Assembly (NCBI RefSeq): GCF_022605165.1 | Contig: NC_063069.1 | Location: 5,084,001-5,148,000, forward strand | Direction of reading: 5' to 3' | DNA: 64,000 nt | From: Purpureocillium takamizusanense | Taxonomy: Eukaryota; Ascomycota; Sordariomycetes; Hypocreales; Ophiocordycipitaceae | Part shown: positions 21,101 to 31,394 of the stretch, piece after piece | Layout of the letters: each line of letters opens with the position of its first letter | Position numbering within the stretch: the stretch's first letter is position 1 | Position numbers and translations under genes: made by a program | The notes under the pieces: model-generated | The model's database searches: none | Told to the model about the DNA's origin: nothing | What the model saw: the letters and a program-made list of their open reading frames with translations, nothing else

Positions 21101-22488
21101 ATGAAGTCTCTTCGCATGCTCGCCGTCGCGGTGGCGACAGTGGTCACTGCCGACGCGGCCAAGCCCTCTGTCAAGACGGGCCTCGACGTCCTCATCGACT
21201 CCAAGTACAAGCAGCTCTCCGGACGCAAGGTGCTCATCCTCAGCAACCCGACGGGCGTGACGCCCGAGCTCGACCTCGGCGTGGACGTCATGTTCGAGTC
21301 CAAAAAGGTGGACATTGTCGGCGTCATGGGCCCAGAGCACGGCTTCCGCGGGACGTCGCAAAACGGCGGCGGCGAAGCCACCTTCAAGGACCCTAAGACG
21401 GGGCTCACCGTGTACGACGCGTACAATGTCAATGTGACCACCCTGATGGGATACATCCACGAGTCTGGAGCGGATACGATTGTCTACGATATTCAGGATG
21501 TGGGCGCGCGGTTTTACACCTGTATGTTGACAGCAGCCCCTGGCTGGCTGTGCCGCCTGCGCTTTGCGCCATGAATGACGACCGCTGACTGACCGTGACA
21601 GATATCTGGGCCATGTACGACACCATGGTTGCCGCGGCGTCGACCAACATTAGCTTCGTTGTCATCGACCGGCCGAATCCCATCACGGGGCTGGACGCGC
21701 ACGGTCCCGTCCTCAACGACAGCTTCATCACGTCTTATGTCGGACGGAGGCCCATTGCACAGGCCCACGGCATGACGGTCGGCGAGCTCGCCCGCATGTT
21801 TGTAGGCGAGGGCTGGATCCGCCAGGCGGCTAACGGCTCGGACCTGCACGACCTGTCGGTGGTGGAGATGCGCGGCTGGAAGCGCGGCATGACCTTTGCG
21901 GAGACGGGCCTTCCCTGGGTCTTCCCGTCGCCCAACATGCCGACCCCCGACACGGCGATGCTCTACCCGGGCGCGTGCATGTTCGAGGGCACGAGCCTGT
22001 CCGAGGGGCGCGGCACGGTGCGTCCCTTTGAGCTCCTGGGCGCGCCCTGGGCCAACGAGTCTTGGGTGACGGAGATGCGCTCGCTCAACGTCCCGCACGC
22101 CGACTTCCGCTTCCAGTGCTTCACGCCCACGACGAGCAAGTACGACACCCAGACGGCGTGCGGCCTGCAGACGTACATGACGGACCTGCGCAACGACCGC
22201 GACTACGCCGAGTTCGACGCGCCCTTCATCGGCGTGAGCCTTCTGTACGCGGCGAGGAAGCTGTACACGGTGAGCAACACGACGGGCGACGCGCCGACGA
22301 CGGGCGCCTTCCACTGGATCTACAGCGGCGGCTCCAAGACGCTCTACGACGTTGACGTCCTGACGGGGTCGCCGTTGGTGAGGGAGAGCATCGAGAAGGG
22401 GTGGACGCCGGACCAGATCCGCCAGGCCTGGACGCCGAGACTCGAGCAGTTCCGGGAGAAGCGCAAGAAGTATCTTCTTTATAAGTAG
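21101..22488 (+). CDS. NamZ/DUF1343 exo-beta-N-acetylmuramidase (GH171 type), secreted
   Basis: Two exons, 21101-21521 and 21602-22488, with an 80-nt intron (GTATGT...GACAG, branch CTGAC), give exactly 435 aa. Residues 1-20 are a signal peptide (MKSLRMLAVAVATVVTADAA). The family motifs are all present: SNPTG (48-52), PEHGFRG (78-84), DIQDVGARFYTY (130-141, spanning the splice), IDRPNPI, EGTSLSEGRGT and FRFQCFTPT. DUF1343 proteins of Bacteroidetes and other bacteria (NamZ) remove N-acetylmuramic acid from the non-reducing ends of peptidoglycan fragments. In a fungus, which makes no muramic acid, a secreted copy would act on bacterial cell walls. The family is overwhelmingly bacterial, so horizontal transfer with later intron gain is inferred. 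It converges on a second bacterial-type gene 153 bp away. Confidence 0.85.
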
Positions 22489-22641
22489 TGGACTTGACAT
22501 GATGGCGTCGCCGCTCAAGAGCCAAAAATAGATACATGTGATGTAACGGGCTCAATTGTACATGGTATTGGATAGCATGACACTTCCCAAGCTTGTAGAT
22601 ACTAGCCCTGAATCTATGAAGAGAAGACAAACAAACAAGTT

Positions 22642-23775
22642 TTACTGTGAAGCCGTATAAAGGGTCCTCAAACGGCTGGGCTGGGCCGGATCCCGATCGG
22701 CAACTTGGATCGGAGGCCAGGTCCACTGCCAGACACTGATCCCGGGACTGCGGGTGAAGGAAATTCGACCTCGAGAGCCGTCCACAGCAAGATCCGACCA
22801 GACCGGGGGGCTGTCCAACCGATTCGTGCCGCGAGTACGAAGCAACTCGGCGAGGACCAGGATCGTATCGTAGCCTTCGAAAGCGACAAAGGACGGCTCC
22901 TCAGCCAACTTCCTACTCAGAGCGGCTTCAACGCGTAACCCTTGCTGGCTTAGGCTTTCAGGCAGGTACCGAAGGAAGGGCGTCGCAGTGCCGTCCTGAT
23001 TCCCAAAGGCCGTCGCCCAGTCGGCGAGCTCGGGCTGTCCGGCGGGAGCGCCAATCTGCATGCCGGCAAGGCGCTCGTCGCGACGGACAGCCTCGCCAAT
23101 CTCAGACGCAGAGTTTGGCTGGCTGACGAGGATGAGCAGACCCGTTGCGCGCTTGCCTCCGCCGACCACCAATTCGTCGCAAATGGCCTTGGGTGCGAGT
23201 TCGCGAGCATTGAGTTCGATCACCGCGCCGCCGCGTGAGACAAGGTGCTCCCGTAAGATGCGAGTCCCCGACGCCCAGTAGACACTCGTCGGGTCCGCCG
23301 CAATGGCGACGGTACTTTGGCCCGCGCTCAGGAGGTAGTCGGCGTACACGCGCCAGCAGTGGCTTTGCGCGGGGGCGAGGCGCGCGACCCAGTCTGTCGG
23401 CTGATCGGTGAGTTGGTCGAGGACGGCAGACGAGCAGAGGTACGGCAGGCGGATGGCATCGGCCCTTGCCGCGGCCGCGCGGGCGACGACGCTGTGGTAC
23501 TCGCCGGCCAGAGCGACCGCACCTAGCCCGGCCAGTTCGTCTACAGCCGCGGCGGCCTTCTCGGCGTCGGCTGCCGTGTCTCTGACCAGGAGCTCGAGCC
23601 GCCTTCCCGAGATCCCGCCGGCGTGGTTGACCTCTGCCACGGCCAGTTCGAGTCCCGCTACGAGGTGCTTGCCGGCATCGAGCCAGCCCGGTCGGCTGAA
23701 GGGGGCGAGGGCTCCGATCAGGATGCTTGATGTCGGACGACGCCCCGTATCAGGGGTCTGATGCGTCGAACTCAT
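22642..23775 (-). CDS. LivJ-type periplasmic binding protein-like domain protein
   Basis: An intronless 377-aa frame. It matches the type I periplasmic-binding fold of branched-chain amino-acid/urea binding proteins (Peripla_BP_6). ILIGALAPFSRPG starts the first lobe, then AGLELAVAEVNHAGGISGRRLEL, VRDTAADAEKAAAAVDEL, VALAGEYHSVV and the hinge YLCSSAVLDQL. The second lobe contains AQSHCWRVYADYLL, VAIAADPTSVYWASGTRIL and FVAFEGYDTILVLAELL. In bacteria such proteins capture ligand for an ABC importer or sense it. Here there is no signal peptide or lipobox, and no importer subunits sit nearby, so a cytosolic ligand-binding role is likely but unknown. Bacterial family, no introns and position beside NamZ suggest horizontal transfer. 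Confidence 0.8.
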   Translation of the reverse strand: MSSTHQTPDTGRRPTSSILIGALAPFSRPGWLDAGKHLVAGLELAVAEVNHAGGISGRRLELLVRDTAADAEKAAAAVDELAGLGAVALAGEYHSVVARAAAARADAIRLPYLCSSAVLDQLTDQPTDWVARLAPAQSHCWRVYADYLLSAGQSTVAIAADPTSVYWASGTRILREHLVSRGGAVIELNARELAPKAICDELVVGGGKRATGLLILVSQPNSASEIGEAVRRDERLAGMQIGAPAGQPELADWATAFGNQDGTATPFLRYLPESLSQQGLRVEAALSRKLAEEPSFVAFEGYDTILVLAELLRTRGTNRLDSPPVWSDLAVDGSRGRISFTRSPGISVWQWTWPPIQVADRDPAQPSRLRTLYTASQ

Positions 23776-24294
23776 GTGTTTTGGTGGTTAAGTAGGCAAG
23801 AAGCGACAAAGAGAGCTGGTGACGGATTCGTAGTCGTCGCACACTGTTGGTCTAGCTAGATGACGTAGATCTGACTGTATTCGTTACATGTACAAAGTTT
23901 TGGCAATAGTTGAGCTCACATCTTGACTCATTTCTACTTGACACTGACACCTTCACGCCCTGTGAGCGGGGGCAGCCGGGCTCCAGGGATATGGAGGGGC
24001 TAAGCACCCAACCTCAATTATTAGTTAGCTACTTATTGCTAGCCATCACACCAGAGCTCCACCCCCAACGCAGGTGGCTTGTTTTCTAAGGGGACGACGA
24101 TGTTACCCTACTGTAGCCTCCGTCCGTCTCCAAAGCGTCGGGATGTAAAAGGGGCTGCACGGTGTTCTAGTCTCAATGTGCCTTGCGCTGATGTAGTCGT
24201 ATATTCTAGTAGTAATTTGTTGTTTATGAACCTCGTGTGCGTCTATCTCATACCTGTATCTAAATATCCTGAAGTGAATCAAAGTATCACGATG
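23776..24294. other. Intergenic, no gene seen
   Basis: Upstream region of the binding-protein gene and downstream region of the mucin-like gene. It is AT-richer than its neighbours; no motif recognised. Confidence 0.55.
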
Positions 24295-25677
24295 TTACTC
24301 GTTACACTTCAACTCCGCAAGGTCCACGTCCCTACAGAGCCCCGCTGGATTGCCTAGCTGATATTCGCAAAGGGTATTACAGGGAACACGCTGAGGGACG
24401 AACACCAAATATCCGTATCCGGGATAAACCACCCGGTACGATTGGTCCGCAGATGCGGCCTTGTAACCCCCTCGACACGCGCAGCGATATTTGCCGCCTA
24501 GGATAATGCATGAAGTGGTGACGTCGCACATATTTCGCCCCTGTTGCGGGTTGCAAGTTGGGCAGTCCGGCAGAGCGCTTGACGTTGAGGTTGATGATGT
24601 GACGGAAGTAGTCAGAGTCGTGCTTGTCATGGAAGTTGTCGTCATGCTGGTCGTCGTTGGTGACGTTGTGGTAGACGTCGAGGACGGCGAAGACGATGTT
24701 GTGGTCGATGAAGTTGTTGAAGACGTGGTTGTAGTTGATGAGGTTGTAGTTGGCGAGGTCGTGGTTGACGAGGTCGTAGTTGAAGTGCTTGTGGTTGGTG
24801 AGGTTGTGGACGATGTGGTCGCGGACGATGTGGTCGTCGTTGAGGACAATGATGGGGTTGTGGAAGACGAAGACGATTGCGACGTAGACGTCGTTGGAAC
24901 TATAGCCTGAGATGAGGTTGTGGTAGACGAAGTCGTGGATGGCGAGGTTGTAGAGGATGAGCTCGAGGTAGGTGAAGTTGTAGATGACTCTGTTGTCTGC
25001 GAGCTCTGGGAAGTCTGAGACGTTTGCGAGGTCGGAGGGGCCGATGACGATGACGTTGAGGTCTGTGTGGTTGTGGACGATGGTGTCGTTGTGGATGACG
25101 ACGACGTCGGCACTAGCGCTTGTGAAGTTGTAGACGATTGAGTTGTCTGCGAAGTCGGCGAGGTCTGCGACTTCTGCGAAGTTGGCGCGGTGGGCTCGGT
25201 TGGCGACGTGGCCGATGTGGATTCAGTTGGGGATGTGGGCGCAGTTGGAGAAGTGGGCGCGGTCGGCGAAGTTGGGGTTACCACTGCCGAAGATGTGGGC
25301 GGGTACCACGTTTTCGAGCTCTGCCAGCTTTGAGACGTTGGGGGAACCGGTGGCGAGGATGAGGATGACTGGATAGGCTCTTCTGACCGCGATGTCGCCG
25401 ACGTGTGCCACTCGTCCGACGTTGGGCATGGCGATTCTGAAGTTTCACTTGTGGAAGTGTACACTGGTATATCATCCGTGCATGTGGTGTCAGTCACCAC
25501 CGTGGTAGCAATCACGGTTTCGGTAGACCATGCATGCGAATGGTCGTGATGGTCAAATGTAGACTCTCCATCGTGATGAGGATTGTGCCGAGCTTGGTTC
25601 GCTTTTGGCGTGCCTAGGGCGGGAACGGCGGACAGAGCCAAGGTGAGCAGGCTGAGCTGGGACGCGAGAGGCTTCAT
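24295..25677 (-). CDS. Secreted Ser/Thr-rich mucin-like protein with C-terminal Cys-rich domain
   Basis: A 460-aa single-exon frame. Residues 1-22 are a signal peptide (ends SAVPALGT), followed by a His-rich stretch (HNPHHDGES, DHHDHSHAW). Residues of about 100-370 are almost entirely Ser, Thr and Pro in degenerate TSPT, TSQT and TTSS repeats, expected to be heavily O-mannosylated. The last ~90 residues form a cysteine-rich module with CPTC, MCDVTTSCIILGGKYRCACRGGY, VPCNTLCEYQLGN and GLCRDVDLAELKC. This is ten cysteines, and the first part is EGF-like (C-x-C after a GKYRC hairpin). There is no GPI signal at the end. It is probably a cell-wall or extracellular-matrix protein; no specific function is known. 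The repeat DNA is strongly strand-skewed, which yields a misleading Val/Asp-rich frame on the other strand. Confidence 0.75.
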   Translation of the reverse strand: MKPLASQLSLLTLALSAVPALGTPKANQARHNPHHDGESTFDHHDHSHAWSTETVIATTVVTDTTCTDDIPVYTSTSETSESPCPTSDEWHTSATSRSEEPIQSSSSSPPVPPTSQSWQSSKTWYPPTSSAVVTPTSPTAPTSPTAPTSPTESTSATSPTEPTAPTSQKSQTSPTSQTTQSSTTSQALVPTSSSSTTTPSSTTTQTSTSSSSAPPTSQTSQTSQSSQTTESSTTSPTSSSSSTTSPSTTSSTTTSSQAIVPTTSTSQSSSSSTTPSLSSTTTTSSATTSSTTSPTTSTSTTTSSTTTSPTTTSSTTTTSSTTSSTTTSSSPSSTSTTTSPTTTSMTTTSMTSTTLTTSVTSSTSTSSALPDCPTCNPQQGRNMCDVTTSCIILGGKYRCACRGGYKAASADQSYRVVYPGYGYLVFVPQRVPCNTLCEYQLGNPAGLCRDVDLAELKCNE

Positions 25678-28006
25678 AGCAGCGGTGCCGATGGTGATGC
25701 GAGGAGAATCGCACCGTGACGAAGATTGTTAAGCAAAACACGGTCACGCCAAACCAAGCTGTAGGGTGTGTGCGAGAGAGTCTTATAGGCACTGCATCTC
25801 AAGCGGGGTTTATAGATATCAATTGATCGGCCGCCTCGGCCCTGGAGAACTTTATTCGATGGGGTTTAGAAGGCTAGGATCCGTTCTACTATCCCGAACG
25901 AGTTTGGTCCGTGTCAATGGTCCGATCCGTTTCCTCAGGCAATGCCATGCTTGCACAGACATCTGCATGTGGTGAGGCGTGCAGAGGGACGGACCCACTG
26001 TGACGTTCACACGGAAGCCATATTGTGCCTGGCTTCTCGGGAGAGCGGATCGCACGGGAAGGCATTTGGCCAAAACCTTACAGGTCGAATCCGACTCTAG
26101 GGTCTGGTACAGGTTCTATGGGCGAAGCCTTGACCTTCATGTTGGCCTGTGTGCTCTTGCAAAGGCTTGATGTTGCCGAGCCTGGGGGGGGGGGGCATAA
26201 CGCTTTTGGCTACAGGCAGACAAGGTTTGGCAAGTCGAATTTCATCAAGTCTGCCATGGACGAGCTTAGACGAGGCACCCATCAAGGTGAGAAGAGGCCG
26301 TGCAAAGGTGCCAATTCCCCGAGTAAATCGAACTCTATTGATGTACAAGAACACCACCAATGCTCATGTCACCGTCCATCAATGTACCATTTTATGGCTA
26401 TTGATTTGGCCTCCATTTCACGGACAGCTTTTTATCGCCTTGTAAAAATGTTTGATGGGTTTGGGGCTACCAGTGGCTATCGGTTGCTGTACATCGTATA
26501 CATGTAGATGGTGGTCGTGAGGCCCAAGTCCGATGTCCTAACAGTGCCCGTGCTATTTCCTCCAAGTTGCCTCTCCAGACAGTCTAAGATTTTAGTCCAA
26601 TTACTCAACATTCCAAGGAGGCCAAAATATGGACCCCACCGAGCTATCCGCTCCGGGTGCTGTCGGTGTCGCACTCCGGACCCTACCCGAGCGCCACGGT
26701 GAGGCAACTTTTATTTTCAGCGCTAGGGGTCAGACTAGTAGAACGATTCCCTGATGACATGTTGACAGCGTTTGGCACGGCTCATACCAAGCTTGGCATC
26801 CCGCCTTGTTGCTCAATTGAGTTCATGCTTATTTAGTTTTGTCCGCTTTCAACGCCTCAACACATGATGCTGGACGGCAGAAAAGGGGGGCCGTAACATA
26901 TCGGGCTTCCAAGATTCTTCTGTCAGCCGTGAGTGCACATCCTTCGTGTTCGGCCCGGACCCCAACAGAAATCGAACACGAATGGAAGGAATATGCGGTC
27001 ATCTCACTTGGGTGCTTCCACGCTAGTCACATCATTGCGGTTTAGGCAATAGGTGCCGCCTCTCAGTCAACTACTGAACGCATAGCATCGTCGATCGCCA
27101 AGACATAGGTGATTGAAAGAAGGCGAGGGCTACAGCGCAGCTGTTGGCTTGCGTGTATATGTGGGAATCAAAACGGGAGCTGTAGCAAGAGATATACAAG
27201 TCAAGTGCATGCTAAACCAGGTGAATATGCAATTATAACACCACCAACATAGATTGTGGAGCTACACGACATCCCAATGACATCGCCATGATGTGGTCTC
27301 TGACACAAGTCGTCAGCCAAGAACGAACTTATGAGCGCGGGAAAGCTTCCGTAAAAGACCGCTGGATTGTTGAGTAGCGTGACAAATTATTTGACTTTTA
27401 GGACCAACAACCCGGCCGTAGATTTCGCGCCCAGCCCACCTTATTTCGGGTGCGCTGTCAGTGACTGGACTTGGCGACCAAACTCGTCTAAGTTCTACGC
27501 TGTCATCTTCACCACATGAAGGGCGTGTGGCAAATGTATTGGCTACTTGGCTGAGAAGACCGGGACATACACTTAATGCTGCGAGGAGCACCCAGGGCTC
27601 AAATAGAGATTAGCACAGCGCGTCTTCGAGAACATGAAGGCTGCTGGGTAAGCGCGCTCAGATGGTAATTGGTTGTAAAGTTCTGTTGGAAGGTCAGTGG
27701 CTGCAGCACATATGGAGGCAGCCTGCATATAGGGGTCATAGAAGGGATCATCACCCCTGACTCAAGGGGTCATGGGCCATCTATAGCCGCTTCATAAACC
27801 CCCTGCAGCAGAGCTTCCAGGAGTCACACAGCCCCTATAGATTGACCTAAATGTGTATATATACAGGGCATACGTTCCAACAACAGATAGAAAATCAAGA
27901 CCCCTTATGACCCGAAGAAAATCCTACTTCATATCGCAGCAAGTGCTTGTATAATTGCTTGCTTTTCCTGTCTAGATGATTCACAAACTTAATGACAGGA
28001 AGCTGT
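25678..28006. other. Intergenic, no gene seen
   Basis: About 2.3 kb, AT-richer than the coding parts. It contains a G homopolymer (about 26184-26195). Frames up to 160 aa show no family motif. Repeated short phrases such as 'ggggtcat' near 27733-27770 do not form a defined repeat. Confidence 0.5.
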
Positions 28007-29158
28007 CTAGCCCTGGGCTATTCCCCACACCATGAGACCGATCGCAAGCATCGCCATACGTGGCCCAAGGCATTCGTAGGATCTGGGGGATTTGCTCTGT
28101 ACCACAGAAGGACTCGGCGAACTAGTAGGGTTGGCTGACTTGCTCACTGGCACGACGCTCGACTCTGTTATGCTGACTGCACTCCCAGTAACAGCGCCAA
28201 CTGCGGTAGATGACACCGCTGATGCTGTCGTTATAGCATGATCGTCGCTTGTCGTGGCGGCCGCTTTCGTTGAAGTGGTCTCCCGGGCTGAGGTTTCTGT
28301 TGCACTACTCTGAAGACTGGTACTGCTTGCATTGCTGTTCGTTGCTGAATTGTATCTGTCAATGACATATTTGATCACATCGTTTCCATAAAGTCTGATG
28401 TAGGATGTATGCACACTCGGAACGTCGCCACTATCGCAAAATGTGTCACCCGCATCGCAGTAGCTGATGAGACGGGAGGAGTACCGCTCGCACGTTTCGA
28501 TTGAGGCGTTCGACCTTTCGAAAAACTGCATGGGCGGTCAGTTACACGTGCATGCACCAGACGTCACGTACTGAGCGATAACGTACCCCATCATTGATGC
28601 TGCTGCCCGTATCGTATGTCACGTTAGCTGTGTGAGTAGGATCGCCAAAGACCACCATGGCAACAATTAGTCTCAGTTAGCGGCCATGTACGCTGAGCAA
28701 TCCGGAGTGATGAGGTACACACTAGATTTCGTGACAATTTCCTCTGGAATCGGAGTCGCCTTGTTGAAGACGCCGCCACTGCCGCCGCAGATGGAGTCCA
28801 TAGTGATATGGGCCCCCTGCGAGTAACCCAAAAACGCCATCTTGCCATCTGGACAGTCTTTGGCGTATTGGAGGATGCCCTCTTGCATCTTCTTCACACC
28901 TTCTCCGACAGAGTCCTGGTACGGAGGAGCGGTAAAGGTGGCAGGGTAGACGACAGGTACCACTTTCGAGCCGGGAATGCGCTTCGCGATGTCCACGGAG
29001 ATGTTGTGCGTCGGTCCAGTGTCCTGTGGCTCACCTGTGCCACGGGCATATAAGATGTAGAGCCCCTTGGCGCAGTCTGCTCGGCGATCAAGTGAGAAGA
29101 TGGCATTTGCCGCGACCAGTTGCGCAATACACGCAACTAGGCCAACGGTGTATCGCAT
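28007..29158 (-). CDS. Cutinase/CE5-family esterase, probable GPI anchor
   Basis: Three exons (29158-28719, 28671-28587, 28525-28007; introns of 47 and 61 nt) sum to exactly 347 aa. A signal peptide (MRYTVGLVACIAQLVAANA) precedes the alpha/beta-hydrolase. LYILYARGTGEPQDTG is the oxyanion region and MAFLGYSQGAHITMDSICGG holds the catalytic serine. VVFGDPTHTANVTYDTGS crosses exon 2. ISYCDAGDTFCDSGD plus the following VHTSYIRLYGND carry the catalytic aspartate and histidine and the family disulphide. Family enzymes cleave cutin esters, or acetyl groups from xylan. A ~100-residue Ser/Thr-rich linker then leads to a hydrophobic end (MAMLAIGLMVWGIAQG), the pattern of a GPI-attached wall protein. 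Most cutinases lack such a tail. Exon 2 acceptor is the only in-frame option I could find. Confidence 0.8.
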
Positions 29159-30493
29159 GATGGACGTATTGAGCGGGAAGTCGAACCAAGGCTAACTCAA
29201 ATAACTAGAGCAAACAGATTTGAGTCTCCAAGTTGCGGTCTTGCGAGGATTACTTGCAGACACAAAGCATCACGATTGCGCGATGTGTAATAGCCTCCAG
29301 GAGGGTGGTGAAGGCATTCAAATGTCAACTTTGAAGCGCATTTTCTGCCATGTTAACTATATATAGGCAGCTTCCTAACCTCGGCTCGCTTTTCCGCGAT
29401 CCTAAAGGATGGTTCGCATCACGCCGGCGGGCCGCTTCTGGGGAGCATGTCGTTCCAGTTGGTTGATTGGGTACTATTTGCCATTTGAACCGGGCTAGTT
29501 GAGGGGTACATGTGCTTGCAAGGGGATATGGGGGAAGAAATGGCAGCACAGCGACTAGCGGATCTCGCTTAGGACGACGTGTGCATATGCCCAGCCATTG
29601 CAGAGACGCTATGTGAGAGCCCCAATTTCGGGTATATACAGGCCCGACCACGGGTCACAACTTCGTACATGTAAACAACGCTATTGGGACCCACGGCAAG
29701 CAGCGTTCAAAACAGCATTGAATGGCCGCTGGTTCCCGTGAGGGTATTGGCGTGACGAGTTGAACTTTTGGAGTGTATGACTGTCAAAAGGGCCCTCTTG
29801 CTCCTGGCGCAACAAGCCAATTCGAGCAAGGAAGCGCCAGGCCTTGGTGTGCTGGTACAACGTGAAAGGTTTGCGATGAAGCATGACCCTCGGGCAATGA
29901 TAAAATCTCAATATGAATAGCCACTATTTTACTCCTTGTTCACTATAGTCGAGTTACTGATGTGGTCGACCTGTACAGTATACAATACACCCACGTCCAT
30001 CTTGGGGTTCGCTAACAACCCCGTACCCCGCAAAAGGCACAGGAGCCCCCGGACAATGCAGAAGCGGGTCAAGCAATCGGCCGAGAACGCAAGCAGCCCT
30101 CATCAGTGACACTAACTTGTCGCTTCACTCGCAACTCCGCGGCCGAAGCTGCGGCGGCTAAAATCCTTGTGACTATAGGTTAGGTCTACCAATAAGCCTC
30201 AGCAAACCTCCGCAGACATGGAGCAGGCAGCCTTGCGGCGACCTGCCGAATCGAGCTGGGACGCAATGGGTGATTTGTCCCTCCTCCCCGCTGACTAATT
30301 TCAATGCTCCTATCAATCTCCAGTGAGATAGATTCCACTGGGAACTCTTGACCCGGTCGTTTCCTTTTTTTTTGTCCATAGATGACGCATTAAGCATAGT
30401 CGCTCTTCCCCTCACTCTCACTCTCAACTGCTACGAGGCAATTTCGTGACATCCAACATCCTCACAGACCTTCAGAAGCTGTCACCCAGTACC
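29159..30493. other. Intergenic, no gene seen
   Basis: Divergent promoter region of the cutinase and GST genes. Several TATATA-like runs occur (for example near 29360). No coding sequence recognised. Confidence 0.5.
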
Positions 30494-31394
30494 ATGACGT
30501 CAGGTATCTATACGCTGTTCGACATTCCCACTAAAGCACCGCGAAGGTGCTGGTCGATGAACACATGGAGGAGTAAGTCCGCACGTCCAGTTTTCGGCTC
30601 CTAGTCGGGTAGTACTGAAACATGATGAAGCAAGACTACTTCTCAATTACAAAGGTCTTGACTATAAGACAGAATGGGTGAGTCGTGTAGCATACACTGG
30701 TTGTGCAATTCTAATACTGAGACATGCAGGTCGAATACCCAGACATCAAGCCACGGCTCAACCAGCAGTGAGTAGAGGTCTGGACAGCAGAACGAGCGCA
30801 GTGCAGACACTAAGCACCAACACCATATGCAGCGTTCCTCCAAATGAGCAAGGCGCTCAGTTTACACTTCCCGCCATACAAATGACGGACGGCTCTTACG
30901 TTATGGACTCGTACAAAATCGCCGAAGTTATTGAGAGAACACACCCGGAGCCGAAATTGCCCCTGGACCAGACGCTGCTGCTCAAGTTCAGAAAGATCCT
31001 CATCGACTTCATGGGCGCGCTCACGCCCATCTACGTGCCGGGAGTCGCACAAAGTATTCTAGGCGATGAGAGCATCGAATATTTTCTCAAGACGCGCCAT
31101 GAGGACGTAGGCATGCCGCTGTACGAATATGGCAGGTTACAAGGCCCTGGGTCGTTTGAGAGAGCCGAGCCGTTTGCGCGTCAGATGACAGCACTGCTAA
31201 AGGAAGCCCCCTCCGGGCCATACTTTTTGGGCGACACGCTCACCTACGTCGACTTCATTTGGGCCGGCATCTTGCTCTTTTTCAAGTGCCTGGGCGACGA
31301 GGAGTACCAGGAAATACTAAAAAGAAGCGGGGATGCCGAGGCACATACTAGGTTTTTGGAGGCACTCAGCCCATGGACAGAGAGGGATGACTAG
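30494..31394 (+). CDS. Glutathione S-transferase-like protein, four exons
   Basis: Exons 30494-30572, 30631-30677, 30730-30767 and 30833-31394 join with GT...AG borders to exactly 241 aa. The N-terminal thioredoxin-like domain starts TLFDIPTKAPRRCWSMNTWR, continues LLLNYKGLDYKTEW, then EYPDIKPRLNQ, PPNEQGAQFTLPAIQM and MDSYKIAEVIER. The last includes the Asp-Ser (here DS after M) that contacts the gamma-glutamyl group in GSTs. The C-terminal helical domain contains GPYFLGDTLTYVDFIWAGIL, the N-capping box. This form (DIPTKAPRRCWS) is a fungal GST-like subgroup often found near catabolic or secondary-metabolism genes. The substrate is unknown. Exon 3 is only 38 nt. Confidence 0.85.

Noticed and set aside
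24491..24910. 139-aa Val/Asp-rich plus-strand frame
   Set aside because: Antisense of the Ser/Thr repeat region of the mucin-like gene.
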